Below, one piece after another: positions 11,002-23,220 of a stretch of 64,000 nt of DNA (position 1 is the first letter of the stretch; every line of letters begins with the position of its first letter). Both the position numbers and the translations under genes were made by a program. The stretch comes from Stemphylium vesicarium. Lineage: Eukaryota > Ascomycota > Dothideomycetes > Pleosporales > Pleosporaceae. The stretch spans positions 62,001 through 126,000 of the forward strand of contig QXCR01000005.1 in the NCBI GenBank assembly GCA_004380135.1, in the 5' to 3' direction. The notes under the pieces were generated by a model. It was not told where the DNA came from and made no database searches. It saw only the letters and a list, made by a program, of their open reading frames with translations.

Positions 11002-13238
11002 CTAATCATAAACGACCCAAGGTATGGAAAATCAGACTAATGCGAGGATTTGGGAGACAGGAATGATTGATATCACAGGGACAGGTTGGCCGACCAGACA
11101 ACTACCAAAGTTCCGGGGGTGCAGTAAGAAGACAATAAAATGGAGAAACTTTCGATCGATATGACCATAAGGTTAAGACTGCCGCAGGGCTGAAGCTGAT
11201 TCGATTAGTGCCAAGTGCGCGAGTAAAAATCCGAAAGGGGTAGGGGAGCGTGAGCGTAGGCTCAGCCCCCAAACAGAAGGATCTGCCACGCAGCGCGCCC
11301 TTTGGTGGCTGTGGGTTATCTATATACATTTCGAGATGTTAGCTCATCGATGGCAGGGATACCCGTAATGCATCGTCGCTGCTTGTGCCTCGGAAAGCTC
11401 GTGGGTGACGCTGCATTTGAGGTGGTCGTGGCAGCCTCGGAAATGTTGAAAGTCCGCGGGCCCCGAAAACACCAAGCCAAGCATCCATGTGGGTCCTCTA
11501 GCAACGCGCAACACCGAACCGCCATTTCACAACCACAACCGCGAAATGTCATCACCTTTGACCTGAAACGCATTCAAGATAACGGGTCCATCTCGCCTGA
11601 TGACTTATACCATCCTCCAATACTTGTCCTGCGTTCATTGCACACACTTATTCTAAAGGATGACGCAACACTATGACCTCTAATAAATCTCACGTATATA
11701 AACTGCAGTTTCATATCCACCTGGCATCCTACACAATCACTTCAAGGGTTCCAACACCGAAAAAAGTATAACATCCACGCTATGAGCCGTCGGAGATGAA
11801 GACCTCGTGCGGTTGTAAGAATCGAAGGATGAGCTTGTATGAGCTTGTCATTAGAAACACTCTAGCGATGACACTTCCGAAAGGAAAGAACTCCAACATG
11901 CATGAGTAGTGGGTGACTGTGCGAAACTATGCGCATACATATGTTGCGGCCGAAAATGTGAAGGCGACCTATAAAACACCCAACAAGATCTTCAAGCGCG
12001 TTTCCCTGCAATCTAGCGGCTTGAAAGCATATGAGGTGAAGGCATTCAATACTTCTATACCTAAACTTCTCTTCTTCATAATGCCTATTGTACTAAGTGC
12101 GTCTTTTTTTCAAAAACGACGAAGATGCGTCTATGGGTGTCTTCTGCCTTTATCCCTACTCATGTCATTTTCGTCATTAAGAACTTGCGTCTTCGTCGAA
12201 AGCGCGCGTCTGAAGCGCCTAAGGCTACCGATATTTAAAGCATCCCGACGCCTCAACCCTCTCTACTTTCGATCTCCCAGTATTCTCAAATAATTCGAAA
12301 ATGTACCTGAAATCAAGGAATGTGTGCCACTTCTTCAAAACCACTTCTACTTGAGTAATGGTGGTTGCGCCTCCCTTGGCCTGTCGTTCTAGAAACTTGA
12401 AGAAGCATTCCATGGATGTTGATACATCGACGCATATAGCATACAATCAAAAGATTACTCGGCCCTGCTTTCTTTGGTTCCTCAAATGCGGAATCCAAAG
12501 GTTAAATGCCTCATGGATTTTTCTTATATACTAAACACAAAAGTTAAACGTAAAAGTCGCATGTATCCCGCCCAGCTACAATCTTCAAAAGGACTAGGGT
12601 CCTATCCGTGGGAACCACCAGTCCTCCTATATCTACATAAAAGATCTTCTCTTTGCCGATCTTCTCTCTTGACCTCTAAAAATGCAACCAGAAAGGTTGT
12701 CATGTAAAAGCACACATGCTCTACCAATGTGCTGTTGGACAGGAAGCGGGAACATCATACGCGTTTTGCGGCACAAAAAGGTTGAAAGCTCGTCAGTGAC
12801 ATTCTATGCCTTCCCTGTCCTCTTGTACCTGTTTCTAAAACCCAATTATACGTGACCCATGTGTTGCTGGTACGTCTCGTTAGTAACATTAAAGAAGCGA
12901 TGGATTGTTTTTTTTTAAATTGTCGTGTACGTGCGCTGGCTGGAGAAAGTGTTACGACGAGAAGTAGGCTATTGTTTATGTTTTGTACCTAGGGTGGACA
13001 ATACAAGACACCAAAGCGAGGGATGTGACCAATTCAGATGTTTGCAACATGTCATCAATCCTCAACATGCCATGCATGCTTCACAGTCGTGTTCGATGAT
13101 ATTCTGCCTAATTGCTCATCACCTATCGCTTGCGTATACGACAATCCGAAAATCTTGTGAGCCTCCACGATCCCCATAATGAACTAGAACTGCGTAAGAC
13201 ATGACCCCATGTTCGTTTCATATTTCATTCCTACATTC
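11002..13238. other. Intergenic, 2.2 kb
   Basis: The gap lies between the start of the Zn2Cys6 gene and the stop of SLD5. Open frames are short, no domain was recognised, and no tRNA or clear repeat was found. It probably contains the regulator's promoter. A short or poorly conserved gene or non-coding RNA cannot be excluded. Confidence 0.5.
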
Positions 13239-14093
13239 TCATATCAACTCTACATCCCCCGTCCCACATCCCACACACCAAGCCTTTACAGCACTCCACC
13301 TCACAACCCAAACATCACCCCTCTTCATCTCAAACCGCCGATCCGTACCTTCGACAAATATCTCCCCTACATCCCTCAGTGCTCTCACAAAAACCGCCTT
13401 GTCCTCATCCGGCTTGTCCACCATGCTTATACCACCGGTTGTATCGTCGAGCCGTTGCAACGAGGCGGGGAATTGTGAGAGAAACGAGGATGTGTAGTGC
13501 GAGGAGAGGAGAGCTTGGTGGGAGGTGAGGTATTGGTGTTCGGAGGGGGAGAGGAGTGGAGAGGGAGTATCGAGGGAGGCTGCGTGCTGCGATTGGATAT
13601 GTAGAGGATGTGTATCGATCTGTGGTGTTGTATTAGTATGCGTCTTCGTGGAGATGGGTCTGCACAAGGACAGCAGTAATCGTACCTTTTTTATCCTCGC
13701 CCTCAAGAAACTGCGAACGAGGAATTTAAATCTCTCGAGCTCGGTTTGTATGATGATGAGCTTAAAGTTGGTCTTTGGGTCCATGTTACCCGTCTGATCT
13801 TCGACAAGTTCAATCTGGCTGCGCCATTAGCATCATGTGTTGTGCCACAAAGCCCTGATGCCCACTGCCCTTGATCTCCAAGGACTCTCCATGCAATCAC
13901 GCTCAAGGTATTCCCGCCGACTCACCTGTTTCCTAATTCGCGCGAGCGCCCTCTCCATAAGCTGACCGGGCCACGGCAGGATTTCCGGGGCAACCCTCTC
14001 CGCAACCCAGCATCGCGTCAGTTCTTGCAGGTCGCGCGACTCCTGCGGCGTGGAATCGACCGCAACCTCGGCCAACAAATCATCAATATCCAT
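13239..14093 (-). CDS. SLD5: GINS complex subunit Sld5
   Basis: Exons 14093-13926, 13814-13686 and 13619-13239 on the minus strand give about 225 residues, the usual size for Sld5. The N-terminus MDIDDLLAEV, the LTRCWVAERVAPEILPWP stretch and the helix NFKLIIIQTELERFKFLVRS are characteristic. The C-terminal domain with DDTTGGISMVDKPDEDKAVF and RRFEMKRGDVWVVRWSAV also matches. Sld5 is one of four GINS subunits (with Psf1, Psf2, Psf3) in the CMG replicative helicase with Cdc45 and Mcm2-7. Intron 2 (13620-13685) is 66 nt, divisible by three and free of stops, so unspliced RNA would stay in frame with 22 extra residues; it has a GTACG donor and ends CACAG. The gene lies about 1.5 kb downstream of CDC25 on the same strand. 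Confidence 0.93.
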
Positions 14094-15640
14094 TGCTTTC
14101 TCTTCAGCACGCACGCACTACTCGTTGGCCCCGTATTTTGGAAGAATGTCTATGCGGCTAAGATATGGTGTTGCATCGGCGCGTAAATCGGACGCGATGG
14201 TATCGCAACTCGGTGCGCGCTCGTTGTTGAAGGCCGTGTCTCCGCGATGGTGCTCGGGGGCTCGGAGCTTAGCAAAGGTGGGGCAAAAGTAAAAACGAAG
14301 CCGGGCGAGAGTTTGGAATCGGCACGTACCCGACAAACTTCACGTAAGCTGAGATGGCAAACGGAGGAAGCGGTGGCGAGTGACGATCACCAAGATTGCC
14401 TTGACGCACATACACGATGCTGGCGTGCAGCATGCAATGCAACGGCGATTACAGAAGCTTGGTGGGGCACGCATGTTTGGGAACGCGGGGCTGGGGCATT
14501 AGCGCCGAACGCGTCCAGAGCTCACGCGACTTAGCACAACTAGGGGTCTTGGTCGTGATTTAGCTTCAGCCGGCCACGACGAAGAAGCAAGATTCGAACT
14601 ACTATAGTGCGAGCGATGAACTACCGTAGTGGGGACGTTGCGTACCGTCATGCGGACATGTGGGCTACAGGTAGCGTCTTGGACTCAACAGTTATTTCGT
14701 GCATAGATTCATGCGTCGACGAGAACATGGAAGGAAACTCATTCTCGCATAGTAGCCACAGCCAACGGAAAAGATCGTGAAGGTTTGAGGTACTCTTTCT
14801 AATTTTTTTTAATCTTCTTTTGTTCTAGCCATCTTCATCTCCTTGTATGATGACAACGTGCGTATCCCATTACCACCTCACTCTCCGGATCGGTCGTCTC
14901 TGTAGCTGTGCACACGGACCTGGAGAGAATAGAAGTGGAAAGTGAATATGTACATTGGATAGGAGAAGTAAGCGCCGAACGAGTTGTGAATGCTGAAAGC
15001 GTGATGTGATTGAGAGACCGATGACAAGGTTTCTAAGCTGTGTACTACAAAGGATACCGAATGAAGGTTTGATTAAGGAGATATAAGATGCCGTGCTGGT
15101 AATGAGGGTTGTAAAGGCACGTAGGCCTGGTATGTGTATGTGGCTTCGTGATGATTCTTAGATTTGGTTCTGAAGAACAAGCGCAAGAGCATTTTCAGCT
15201 CTGCATGGCCAAGGAAAGATCCGTTTGAGGATGGGTGGTGGTGACAAAGGAAATTAAGAAGCTCGCGGGCAGACTTATACATGCTGCACAGCGCTCGCCG
15301 TAGACAAGGTGGGTATCCAGTAGTCCCTCTTGAGAAATGGTAACAGATGTCCGGGCCCTCAGCTCCGCGACATGGGGTATAGAAACGAAAATGGGGACAG
15401 GCCACCCCAAAGATCAGATGCAGACTGTTGCCTCTGTTCAAAAATACGAGGTCGATGCAAGACAAACAAAGGGAATCGCTCGAACGCCCCGGTAATGAAA
15501 AAAAAAGACAAAACGCCGATGCTGTGGGGATCCAATGCCAATGCAGCAATCATCGATAACGCCGTGAATCAATCCGCCATGAGTTAGTTTGGTATCGTTA
15601 TTGGGGCCGGAGGACATTGTGTGTGAATGTGTGTTGGTGT
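14094..15640. other. Intergenic, SLD5 5' flank and CDC25 3' flank
   Basis: No supported gene occurs in this 1.5 kb. An ACGCGT hexamer lies at 14510-14515, about 420 bp upstream of the SLD5 start. A box-B-like GTTCGAAT on the minus strand near 14590-14600 has no partner box A, so no tRNA is called. Confidence 0.55.
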
Positions 15641-17575
15641 TTAGTAGGATGCCAGGCGACGGGAAGCGCCAGCCCGAGCACCGTCCAGTGAGTCGTTGCC
15701 AAGGCCGAAGATGTTGTTTCCGCTTCTTGACCGGCTCATGGCAGTAGGGCTATCTTCCATCTGGCAGGGTTGTCCAAAGGTGAAGGTGGTAGCACGGTTG
15801 AGTTTGGCACGGGACTTGAACTTGAGTTTGTTAAGACCGCGTTCGCACGATTGTTCGTGCTCCTTCGCGTCCATGCGAAGGTAGTTTTGGGGATAGCAGC
15901 GAGTCGAGTGAGCATGAAAGAAGGAACTGTAGCCGCCATCGAGGATGTAGACTTCAGGAAACGAGAGGATGGGATATTGGTGAGCATTCTCTTTACGGTC
16001 TTGCGAGCGTACAAACTTGGCCCTGTTGTTGTTAGTCGATGATCATGTTCAGGAATGATTGTTGAACTTACATGAGAGGAGCACGGTGTGCAGAGTACTC
16101 GCAGTGGAGTACCAGCAGCGTGTTCTCACTAGAAGGGGCCTGGAAGAGACGTTCGGCAAGCTTCTCCTTGTCACAGAAGTTCAAAGCACCTTCAATGTGT
16201 CCTCCATTGTATTCGTACTCGAAGCGGCAATCAATAACGACCTTGTTGTCATACAGATGGTCGTAAGCACCATCGAGGACTTCAACTAATGTCTCACGGG
16301 TGATGCGAGGAAGGCTCTCCGGCTCGCTAGTAGTGAAATGAGGAAGCTTGAGTGTGTTGGCATCATCAACATCCATGACAGACTGAAGTCCACTAGGCTG
16401 GTAGTTATCCTGCTCTTGTTTCGCGTTCATCACGTCACCGGGGCTCTCGAACATGCTTAACGAACGGCGGAACTTGCTGGGTCGACGTGATGGGGGGCCA
16501 GCAGGCTTCCTGACAGCAGCAAGAGGGGAGCCATTAGAGCTAGACGAGGCAGTAGAGTTGAGACGGAAGGGCTTGGGCCTGGAGGAAGCGAAGAGGGAGC
16601 CGTTGGAGGTAGGGCGGCTGCGTTCCTGGGGAGGGGAGGCAGCGAAGCATTCATCCAGACTCAACGAGGATGAGCTCTGGTTGAAGTCACCACATCCGAA
16701 CTGGAAAGGAGCATTCTCGGCCTGCTTATCTTGTTCCTTGAAGGATACAGAGTTAGTCGAGTTGTTCTTGGAGCGTGCGAGAGAGGGCCTGAGAAGGGCA
16801 GACTTTCGGCGACTACGTTATGTTAGCACGAAGTCAGAAGACAGGCAGCTGGAGTACTAACTCGGCGGCGGACACTGGGCGGGGGACCTCGAGGCTCGGT
16901 GTAGGGTATGCGGGAGGAGTCGAGAGCTCTTCACACGGCGACATCATGTCACTGTCGGTACCAGGAGTGACGTCGGGAGACGGGGACGGGAGCGGCAGGG
17001 AGCGGTTGTTCATGAAGCTGTAGGGAGCTTTATGGGGTAGAGGCGAGATGTCCATGGAGTCTGGGGCGAATCCGGGCGACGAAGAGGGAATTGGTGGAGT
17101 CGTGACGCCTTCCCATCGAGCTACCGGGGTCGTGGTTTCTGCTTCAGAACGTTAGCCCTTATACCTCCCCCGTCTCAACGGCATAGCCACTTACCCCTCG
17201 AGTCCAATTGGCGAGAGATATTCTGCGTGAAGAGCGACCGGCGGGGCGTGGCGAGCTGAGGACTGTGACAAGAATGTTAGCACCGAAACCGGAAGGCCTT
17301 TGTGAAGGTCGGCTAGTGTACCTCTGGTCAACGTGCAGGTTGCTGGACATGTCGGCGGCGAGGCTGGCCGTGGGCGACGAGCCCATGCGAGGCTGCAGGG
17401 TGAAGTAGTCCCCCCCACTCTTCTTCATGCTGAGGTCCCGGAAGTTGAAGTTCTTGGGTCCCAGGCTGTGTGCACCTCCAAACAAGGGCTTGGACTGCGG
17501 CAGGTCGCGTCGGTACCCCCAGGGACCGGGAATGGGAGGCGGGTGCATGGCGGCGAGCGGCGAAGACATCTCCAT
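15641..17575 (-). CDS. CDC25: M-phase inducer phosphatase Cdc25
   Basis: Five exons on the minus strand: 17575-17322, 17262-17195, 17138-16862, 16812-16072 and 16022-15641, about 573 residues. The C-terminal catalytic domain is a rhodanese-fold phosphatase: VIDCRFEYEYNGGHIEGA, then the active-site loop HCEYSAHRAP with Cys near 437 and Arg near 443 (CX5R), then HQYPILSFPEVYILDGGYS. The last intron splits the Met codon just after that loop. The N-terminal half is Ser/Pro-rich with many SP and TP sites (SPQLATPRRS, TPPIPSSSP), as expected of a regulatory region phosphorylated in the cell cycle. Cdc25 (NimT in Aspergillus) removes inhibitory phosphate from the Cdk1 tyrosine to trigger mitosis; that role is from the family. 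A basic tail of about 90 residues follows the catalytic domain. Confidence 0.94.
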
Positions 17576-20500
17576 GGTGGTAGTAGTCGTCGTGATGGCG
17601 GTGGTCGTGGTGGTGGCTAGCTATCGTCGTACCGGGCAACAGTCGGAAACGAGCGTTTGCGTCGGGCGGGCGAGAGGACTGATATACTGGCGTCGGGCGA
17701 TGGCGATAAGCATACAGGACAGGAAAACTAATTCCAATCTGAAAGATGCTCGCAGTAAATACGTCGTCGTCGGTGTCGGAGAGGGCGAGAGGCGGATCAA
17801 TGCTAGAGGCGGGCTCGGGACATGTGAGGCTGCAGGCGACGGGGATGGTGAACGAGGTAGCGACTGCCTATATGGGGGATATTGATCAAATATTCCAAGC
17901 AAAAGCGACCGTCGTCCAAATGTCCTCTGCCAACTTAAGGAGGGGAATGGGCCTTCTTGGGTGCGAGAAGGGTAGAGAGGAAGAACAGCGGGTCATTCAC
18001 TGGCTGGCTTTGAGGATGCCATGGTTGCTGGGGTAGCCCTCAGAGAAGGTTAGGGCGGACGACCAGGGCGTGGGCTGCTAAACTAAGCGCTTGCACACAC
18101 CGGAGGGCCTCACTGCTGAGCACGGGACAAAGAATACTGGGTACTGGAGTTTGCTCGTTCCGGCTATGCACCACCGTCCAAGCTATGCTGCTGCTGCGAT
18201 GATCCGTTGCCTCTAATGCCGCCGCAGGTACACCGGGCGCTGATTTGATCGCGATTTGCTGCAGCTAGACGAAGCGTGCAGCAGAGGGTAAACAAGCGTT
18301 CGCAGCCTGTTGCCGGTGCTCGGTGTCTGTCTCATCTGGAGGCATCTTCACGCTCCATGGGTACGGCCCCTACCACGGCACAGTGTCCGTCTGACGGCTG
18401 CTGCTTCAAGGCTGTCTGTCCTGTGTCCTGTCTGCGCGTGCATGGCATCAGCCTCCAGGCCGGCCCAGCTCGCCTTCTGCAGCGCGTTGCCAGAGAAGCA
18501 ATTGCCTAGCTCGACGCGGCTCAGACCCATGGCAGATGGATGCTCCCTGCAACGCAGCAAGTACGTGAAACCATACGTTCGCACGCCGCCTAAACACGCT
18601 CCGCCGAGAGAATTTCTCCCCCTCGGAGCGGTTCTGCGTGGAGCGCGTCGACTCTCTAGCCGGATGCGTTCCATGGAGACCGTCTCCAAGGGAAACGAGA
18701 GCTGCAACACCACCACTCGCTACCAAACAAAGCGACCGCGGCTAGCAACCCGTGCTGCATAGCTGCACAGCTGCATGCATATACCGCGTACCCCAACAAC
18801 AGCCTCGTCAAAGACCCGCGAACTGGCCGTAAGAGCCCGTCTGAGCCCGTCTGAGCCCACCTGCTAGCCCACTTGCCTGCTCTGGAACGGCAAGCTCGGT
18901 GACGCTCTGCGCATTCAAACGTCATCCCTTTGGCCATGGTACGCGCTTGGCACCCGCTGCCAGGGAAGCAGCCTCGATGTCATCCTACGCCTCGAGCCTG
19001 CAATTGGCCCCATGCTGCCACGCCCGACTCATTGGGCGGGCGGGAGATTTTCACCCTCTTCTCGGTGCAGCGAGACCGACGTCGCAGGCGCCGTGGGCTG
19101 ACGGAGTGAACGTAGCCCGGCCCGTTCACCCTCTGATCCTCTTAGCCCTACCCATGTCCATAAGCGGGCTGCATAAAACAAGACTGGCCTCGCTCCAACA
19201 CGCTATCCTCTAGTGCCATGTCTGCGATCGAAGGTCTGCTTTGAGATCGCGATGGCGACATGCCCAAACGTCATAGTCAATAAGGCTGAGATGAAGCTGC
19301 CCAGTTTGCCATGATAAAACTACGTGATCGCGCCAACTACTGCAAACCAGTTCCGACACCTGTCGCCCTCTCGACAAGTGACCCTCGCCGCGACTCGCAA
19401 CAATAACAACAACAAATGTCAGCGCAATCACTCGGAGAGGCCGGGGTGTGGGCTGTTATGGCGGTCATCGTGGCCCTCAACCCAGCTGAATCATTGTTCG
19501 AGAACGGCGACTCTTCCCAAGCCTGCCGCGCCTCCTCCACTGCACAAACACAAAGCCTTTCATAAACGGGCATATCGTCGGCTGCACACCCCCACCTACC
19601 AACGGGCTGACCCCTCCTTTTGTGGATCGCCAAAGGGCCAAGAGGTGGCGTTTGTTGCGCGCGCTACAAAAACCATCGTCTCGTCGCTAGGTGCGACGCG
19701 TCAAGCTTCGAGTACACAAACAACCGTGTGCACGCTATCACCTGACCTAAATAGGTGAAAGACGAGTCTCACGACAGGGTCCGTCATATACCCCAGACCT
19801 CGGGACCCGCTCGCGTTACCGCCTAAGGTCTTTCGCGTTTCGAGACCCTGAAAATCTGCACTGTGACAAAGAGCTAGGCTTCATCGTCTTTGTCACGATA
19901 ACAGCACCTGGCCGGATGCATCCGACCTTTGTGCACTGAAACATACATCATGGTGGAGAGACTTGGGTGAAGAAAAAAACTCTGCTTGAAATAGCTGCCA
20001 TCGCCGTCGCAGGAGAACCCTCGGCCCCGGCGGTCACTCACCGTGAAAACCCAAACTTTGCCCTTGAAGAGTTTACAACCAAAGAGTCAGGTTGTTGGCG
20101 CCGACACGCCTTTGTGGCGCGCCGCCGTCGGGCTATGCCACATCTTCAGCCGCTTCCGCCGGACAAAGGATTTTTTGCCTAGAGAGTCATATTATACCTC
20201 CAGGGAACACGGGTTTCACGTCCGCATGCAGTTCGCTTGCGGCCTCGCTCTCGGGAGGTCGCTATCTGAGACGGCGGGACGCTGTGACACCTTGCGACTG
20301 CGATGTGCGGGGATATCTTCCGGTGAACTGCATACGCATCGTCTGGACTGCGCTTCAAGTATACTGTAACAACGTTTCGCATCATGCGGGGTATTTCAAT
20401 ATCTTCAAACGCCTCCATGCAACTTTCTTTACAAACCGTCAGTCCTCGTACCAGACCTCATGATTCATTCCACCTCTGATTCGTGTTCTCGCGATCCTCA

Positions 20501-21110
20501 CCACCTGTTGCCATGGAGATGCACTGGGTCAGTCGTGCCTCATGTGTACCCGGCCTCGCACAACTTTCCGACGAACCCCACCATCAATGAAGTTATAGGC
20601 AATAGAAAAAGGGGCCGACCGTCTCGCTCGCTGGCGCGTGCAAAAAAGGAGAGCGAAGTTTTTCACCGGGGCACCGACCACGCAATCTGCGATATCGATA
20701 GGCGTCGCCTCACCGTCTTCTTGAGACTTACGGAACACGTAACTCCAAATTATCGAGAAGCTTAAAAAGAGGGATCGTACGCCGCTGGTGCAAACTATCA
20801 TCACCATCACTGCGACAACGCAGTCAGGGTCTCGGATCTAGTGGAAATTATAGGAGTGGAATTTGTGTCGGCGCAGTAGGCATCATCGGTGCAAATGATG
20901 GCAACTTGATCCTCCCATCCTCCCCGTTCAGCCATACCTTGTCTTCAGGGTCGCCTCGGGCAGCAGTCTCACCACAGCCTCATTGTGGAATGGATTGTTG
21001 GTGCGACGGTGAATCCAACGGGAGCAACCGTCTCAAACGTCTCCCAAATTAGGGATCGTCAAATTAACAAGCTGGCCCTTTCCTCGTCGTACCCAGTTTG
21101 ACTCCACCGT
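17576..21110. other. Gene-poor 3.5 kb upstream of CDC25
   Basis: This is the longest empty stretch in the window. Open frames here are short, overlap on both strands and show no recognised domain or splice pattern. Small features are present: three 10-bp GAGCCCGTCT-like units at about 18833-18862, and a 9-bp perfect inverted repeat GTGACAAAG/CTTTGTCAC at 19863-19896. It may be a long CDC25 regulatory region or leader, or hold unrecognised non-coding transcripts. Confidence 0.5.
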
Positions 21111-22676
21111 CTAGTTTTCTCCATTATCATGGTTGTCCACGACATGCCTCATCCCTAGCCCATTCCGCGCCCGATTCTCCTGCTCAACCACGCTCAAGGG
21201 GAGCCCCTTGCCGATGCCGCATAAAACGAAGGCGGCCCACTTCCATCTGAAAGGGTTGATCGCAATTGTGAATACGAACCAGTAAATGAGTTCGGAATAC
21301 GTAAAGAAGTCGAAGGCCCCCCCTGGAGCTTTGCTCTTGATGAAGCGGGTCATGTCGATCCAGCGCTTCATCCACCACGTTCTAGGTCGGGCGAGGGGGT
21401 CCACCAGGTACATGAGCAGGAAGCGCGTGTAGATTCCGATGTGGTAATTGCCAACCGTACCGATAGCGTTGACGTATGTGCAGTTGTTCGCGCAGATGGA
21501 TGGATGCTCCGGTGGGAAGACTTGAAGGTACCAGTTCGGTGGCTCATACGGCTCGCTGAACACTTCGTCTGGCAGGAATCCCAAACTTGGGCGCTTGAAT
21601 CCCGTTGCCATGATGACTATATCTGCTTCGATCAACTTTTCGGATCCGGGTCCATTCTTCGGAACACCTTGGGCTCGCTTGTTGAAATTGATACCACTGC
21701 CGGAGTCATCGTAGCCCATGATGTCGCCGCGCATCCAGGAAGCCTTGCCTGACCGTAGGAGGTCGAGAACTTGGTCGTTTACCATCGGCGTTTCGGTGAA
21801 GAGGCCTTTACCGCTGTTGGGTGCAGGGGAGATGTCGTAGAGGTCGCGGTAGAAGAACAATCTCAAAATATACTCTGGAATCCAAGAGAAGATTGTCTCC
21901 GAGCCAAAGATGTTTAGAGCGAGCAGAATGTCGATGAAAGGATTCCGTGGGATAATCCACTTTTCGCTACGCGCGAGGACATATACATGCTCGGCCTCTT
22001 CGCTTGCAACGAATTCTAGAGCTTCGACTGCAGATGCCCCACCACCGATGATGGCTACTTTCTTTCCTTTGGCCACCTTTCCATCGAGATCTGAACTATG
22101 CCAGATCTCGCCCTTGAACTGCTCTTGTCCAGGCAACGTGGGCATCTTTGGATCGCCACAAGTACCGATAGCAGCGATGACACCATCAAACCGACCGTGG
22201 CTCGGATCGTTGATAACCCATCTTCCGTGAGGGTCTTTGTACACCTTCTCCACCCGTGTGTTGAAATCCGTTTTATTTTCCAGTCCATATCTCTTCCAAA
22301 GCTGCGAGATCTGCGACACGATCTGCTGGCGATCTGGGTATCCTTTCTTCCAATGTACGGAGGGGTGGAAGCGGTACATGAGCGAGTGAATCTGTAGACC
22401 AGACGTATTGTTCACGCGACTCCAAATCCCGCCTAAATTCTCCTTGGGTCCTGCTTCGAAGATGCGGCAGTCGAAGCCATGGCCGACAATATGCGATGCA
22501 GCTGATACACCTGTGAGACCAGCGCCTATGATCGCAATCTTCGGTCGGGCTAGGGTTTGATGTGGTGGGGGAGGAGTGGGTGAGAGGATGAAATCGAGCA
22601 CATATTGGATGACCTGGTAAATGAAGAGGATGGGGTGTGTAATGAAGTAGTGAAGGTAGCTGGTGAAATAACCCAT
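21111..22676 (-). CDS. FAD-dependent monooxygenase, FMO/BVMO-like
   Basis: A single uninterrupted frame of about 521 residues. The start is the first ATG, giving MGYFTSYLHYF; the longer frame upstream begins only at non-ATG codons. An N-terminal hydrophobic segment suggests a membrane anchor. The FAD-binding Rossmann motif IAIIGAGLTG lies near residue 50 and the NADPH-binding motif VAIIGGGASA near residue 210. Just before the second is FKGEIWHSSDLDG, close to the FxGxxxH fingerprint of class B flavin monooxygenases. An ATGFKRP motif follows later. Such enzymes oxidise amines, sulfides or ketones in detoxification or secondary metabolism. The substrate cannot be told from sequence, and no biosynthetic neighbours are present. 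Absence of introns contrasts with most genes here. Confidence 0.85.
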   Translation of the reverse strand: MGYFTSYLHYFITHPILFIYQVIQYVLDFILSPTPPPPHQTLARPKIAIIGAGLTGVSAASHIVGHGFDCRIFEAGPKENLGGIWSRVNNTSGLQIHSLMYRFHPSVHWKKGYPDRQQIVSQISQLWKRYGLENKTDFNTRVEKVYKDPHGRWVINDPSHGRFDGVIAAIGTCGDPKMPTLPGQEQFKGEIWHSSDLDGKVAKGKKVAIIGGGASAVEALEFVASEEAEHVYVLARSEKWIIPRNPFIDILLALNIFGSETIFSWIPEYILRLFFYRDLYDISPAPNSGKGLFTETPMVNDQVLDLLRSGKASWMRGDIMGYDDSGSGINFNKRAQGVPKNGPGSEKLIEADIVIMATGFKRPSLGFLPDEVFSEPYEPPNWYLQVFPPEHPSICANNCTYVNAIGTVGNYHIGIYTRFLLMYLVDPLARPRTWWMKRWIDMTRFIKSKAPGGAFDFFTYSELIYWFVFTIAINPFRWKWAAFVLCGIGKGLPLSVVEQENRARNGLGMRHVVDNHDNGEN

Positions 22677-23220
22677 TATGACGGATGGGCCTAAGTCAGA
22701 AAAACTGCAATGCGGAGTAGAGATGGAGCTCAAGCGACAGCAAAACTACAAGGCATTGCGAGGTTATGTAGGACCAAGGATGCTTGACTTTTGTACTGAC
22801 CAGTGACGGAGTGCTGCGGAAACGTGCAGCTTTCGTAGTTGATGTTTCGCATATTACGTTGAGTGATGTCACAGTGGGTCTGACATGTGAAAAGTACTAT
22901 CGGCATTGCGCGTAGCCGCACCAAGCTATCTCATAGGAGATATGTATCCCTATATGTTGGTCTGATATGGGTAGGTCGGCAAACACATCTGACTAAGACT
23001 TAACGCCGAGTAGTTCGCCGGAAGTTCACAATTGCGGGTGAAAGACGTTTATGGTCGAAGAGATCGACGACAGGGGTACGCGGGTGCCACGCGAAGAAGC
23101 TTTGACACCGGGCTAGAGTCTGTGCGGCTAGCGCGATGTTTGAGATCCCAAGCCACCGCTCAAAGAGCTCTCCCGCTTAGCTTGACTCCACCCCAACCAC
23201 CCACGGGGGTTCCTCCAGCC
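22677..23220. other. Divergent intergenic, FMO and THP1
   Basis: A 0.54 kb head-to-head region between the flavin monooxygenase (-) and THP1 (+). It presumably carries both promoters. No specific element was recognised. Confidence 0.55.

Noticed and set aside
14586..14604. Box-B-like GTTCGAAT on the minus strand, possible tRNA
   Set aside because: No box A, acceptor stem or anticodon arm could be built around it. The same holds for a similar motif near 924-934.
22677..22733. 19-residue extension of the flavin monooxygenase
   Set aside because: The extension has no ATG at its head; the first ATG is at 22676 and starts a plausible membrane-anchor sequence.
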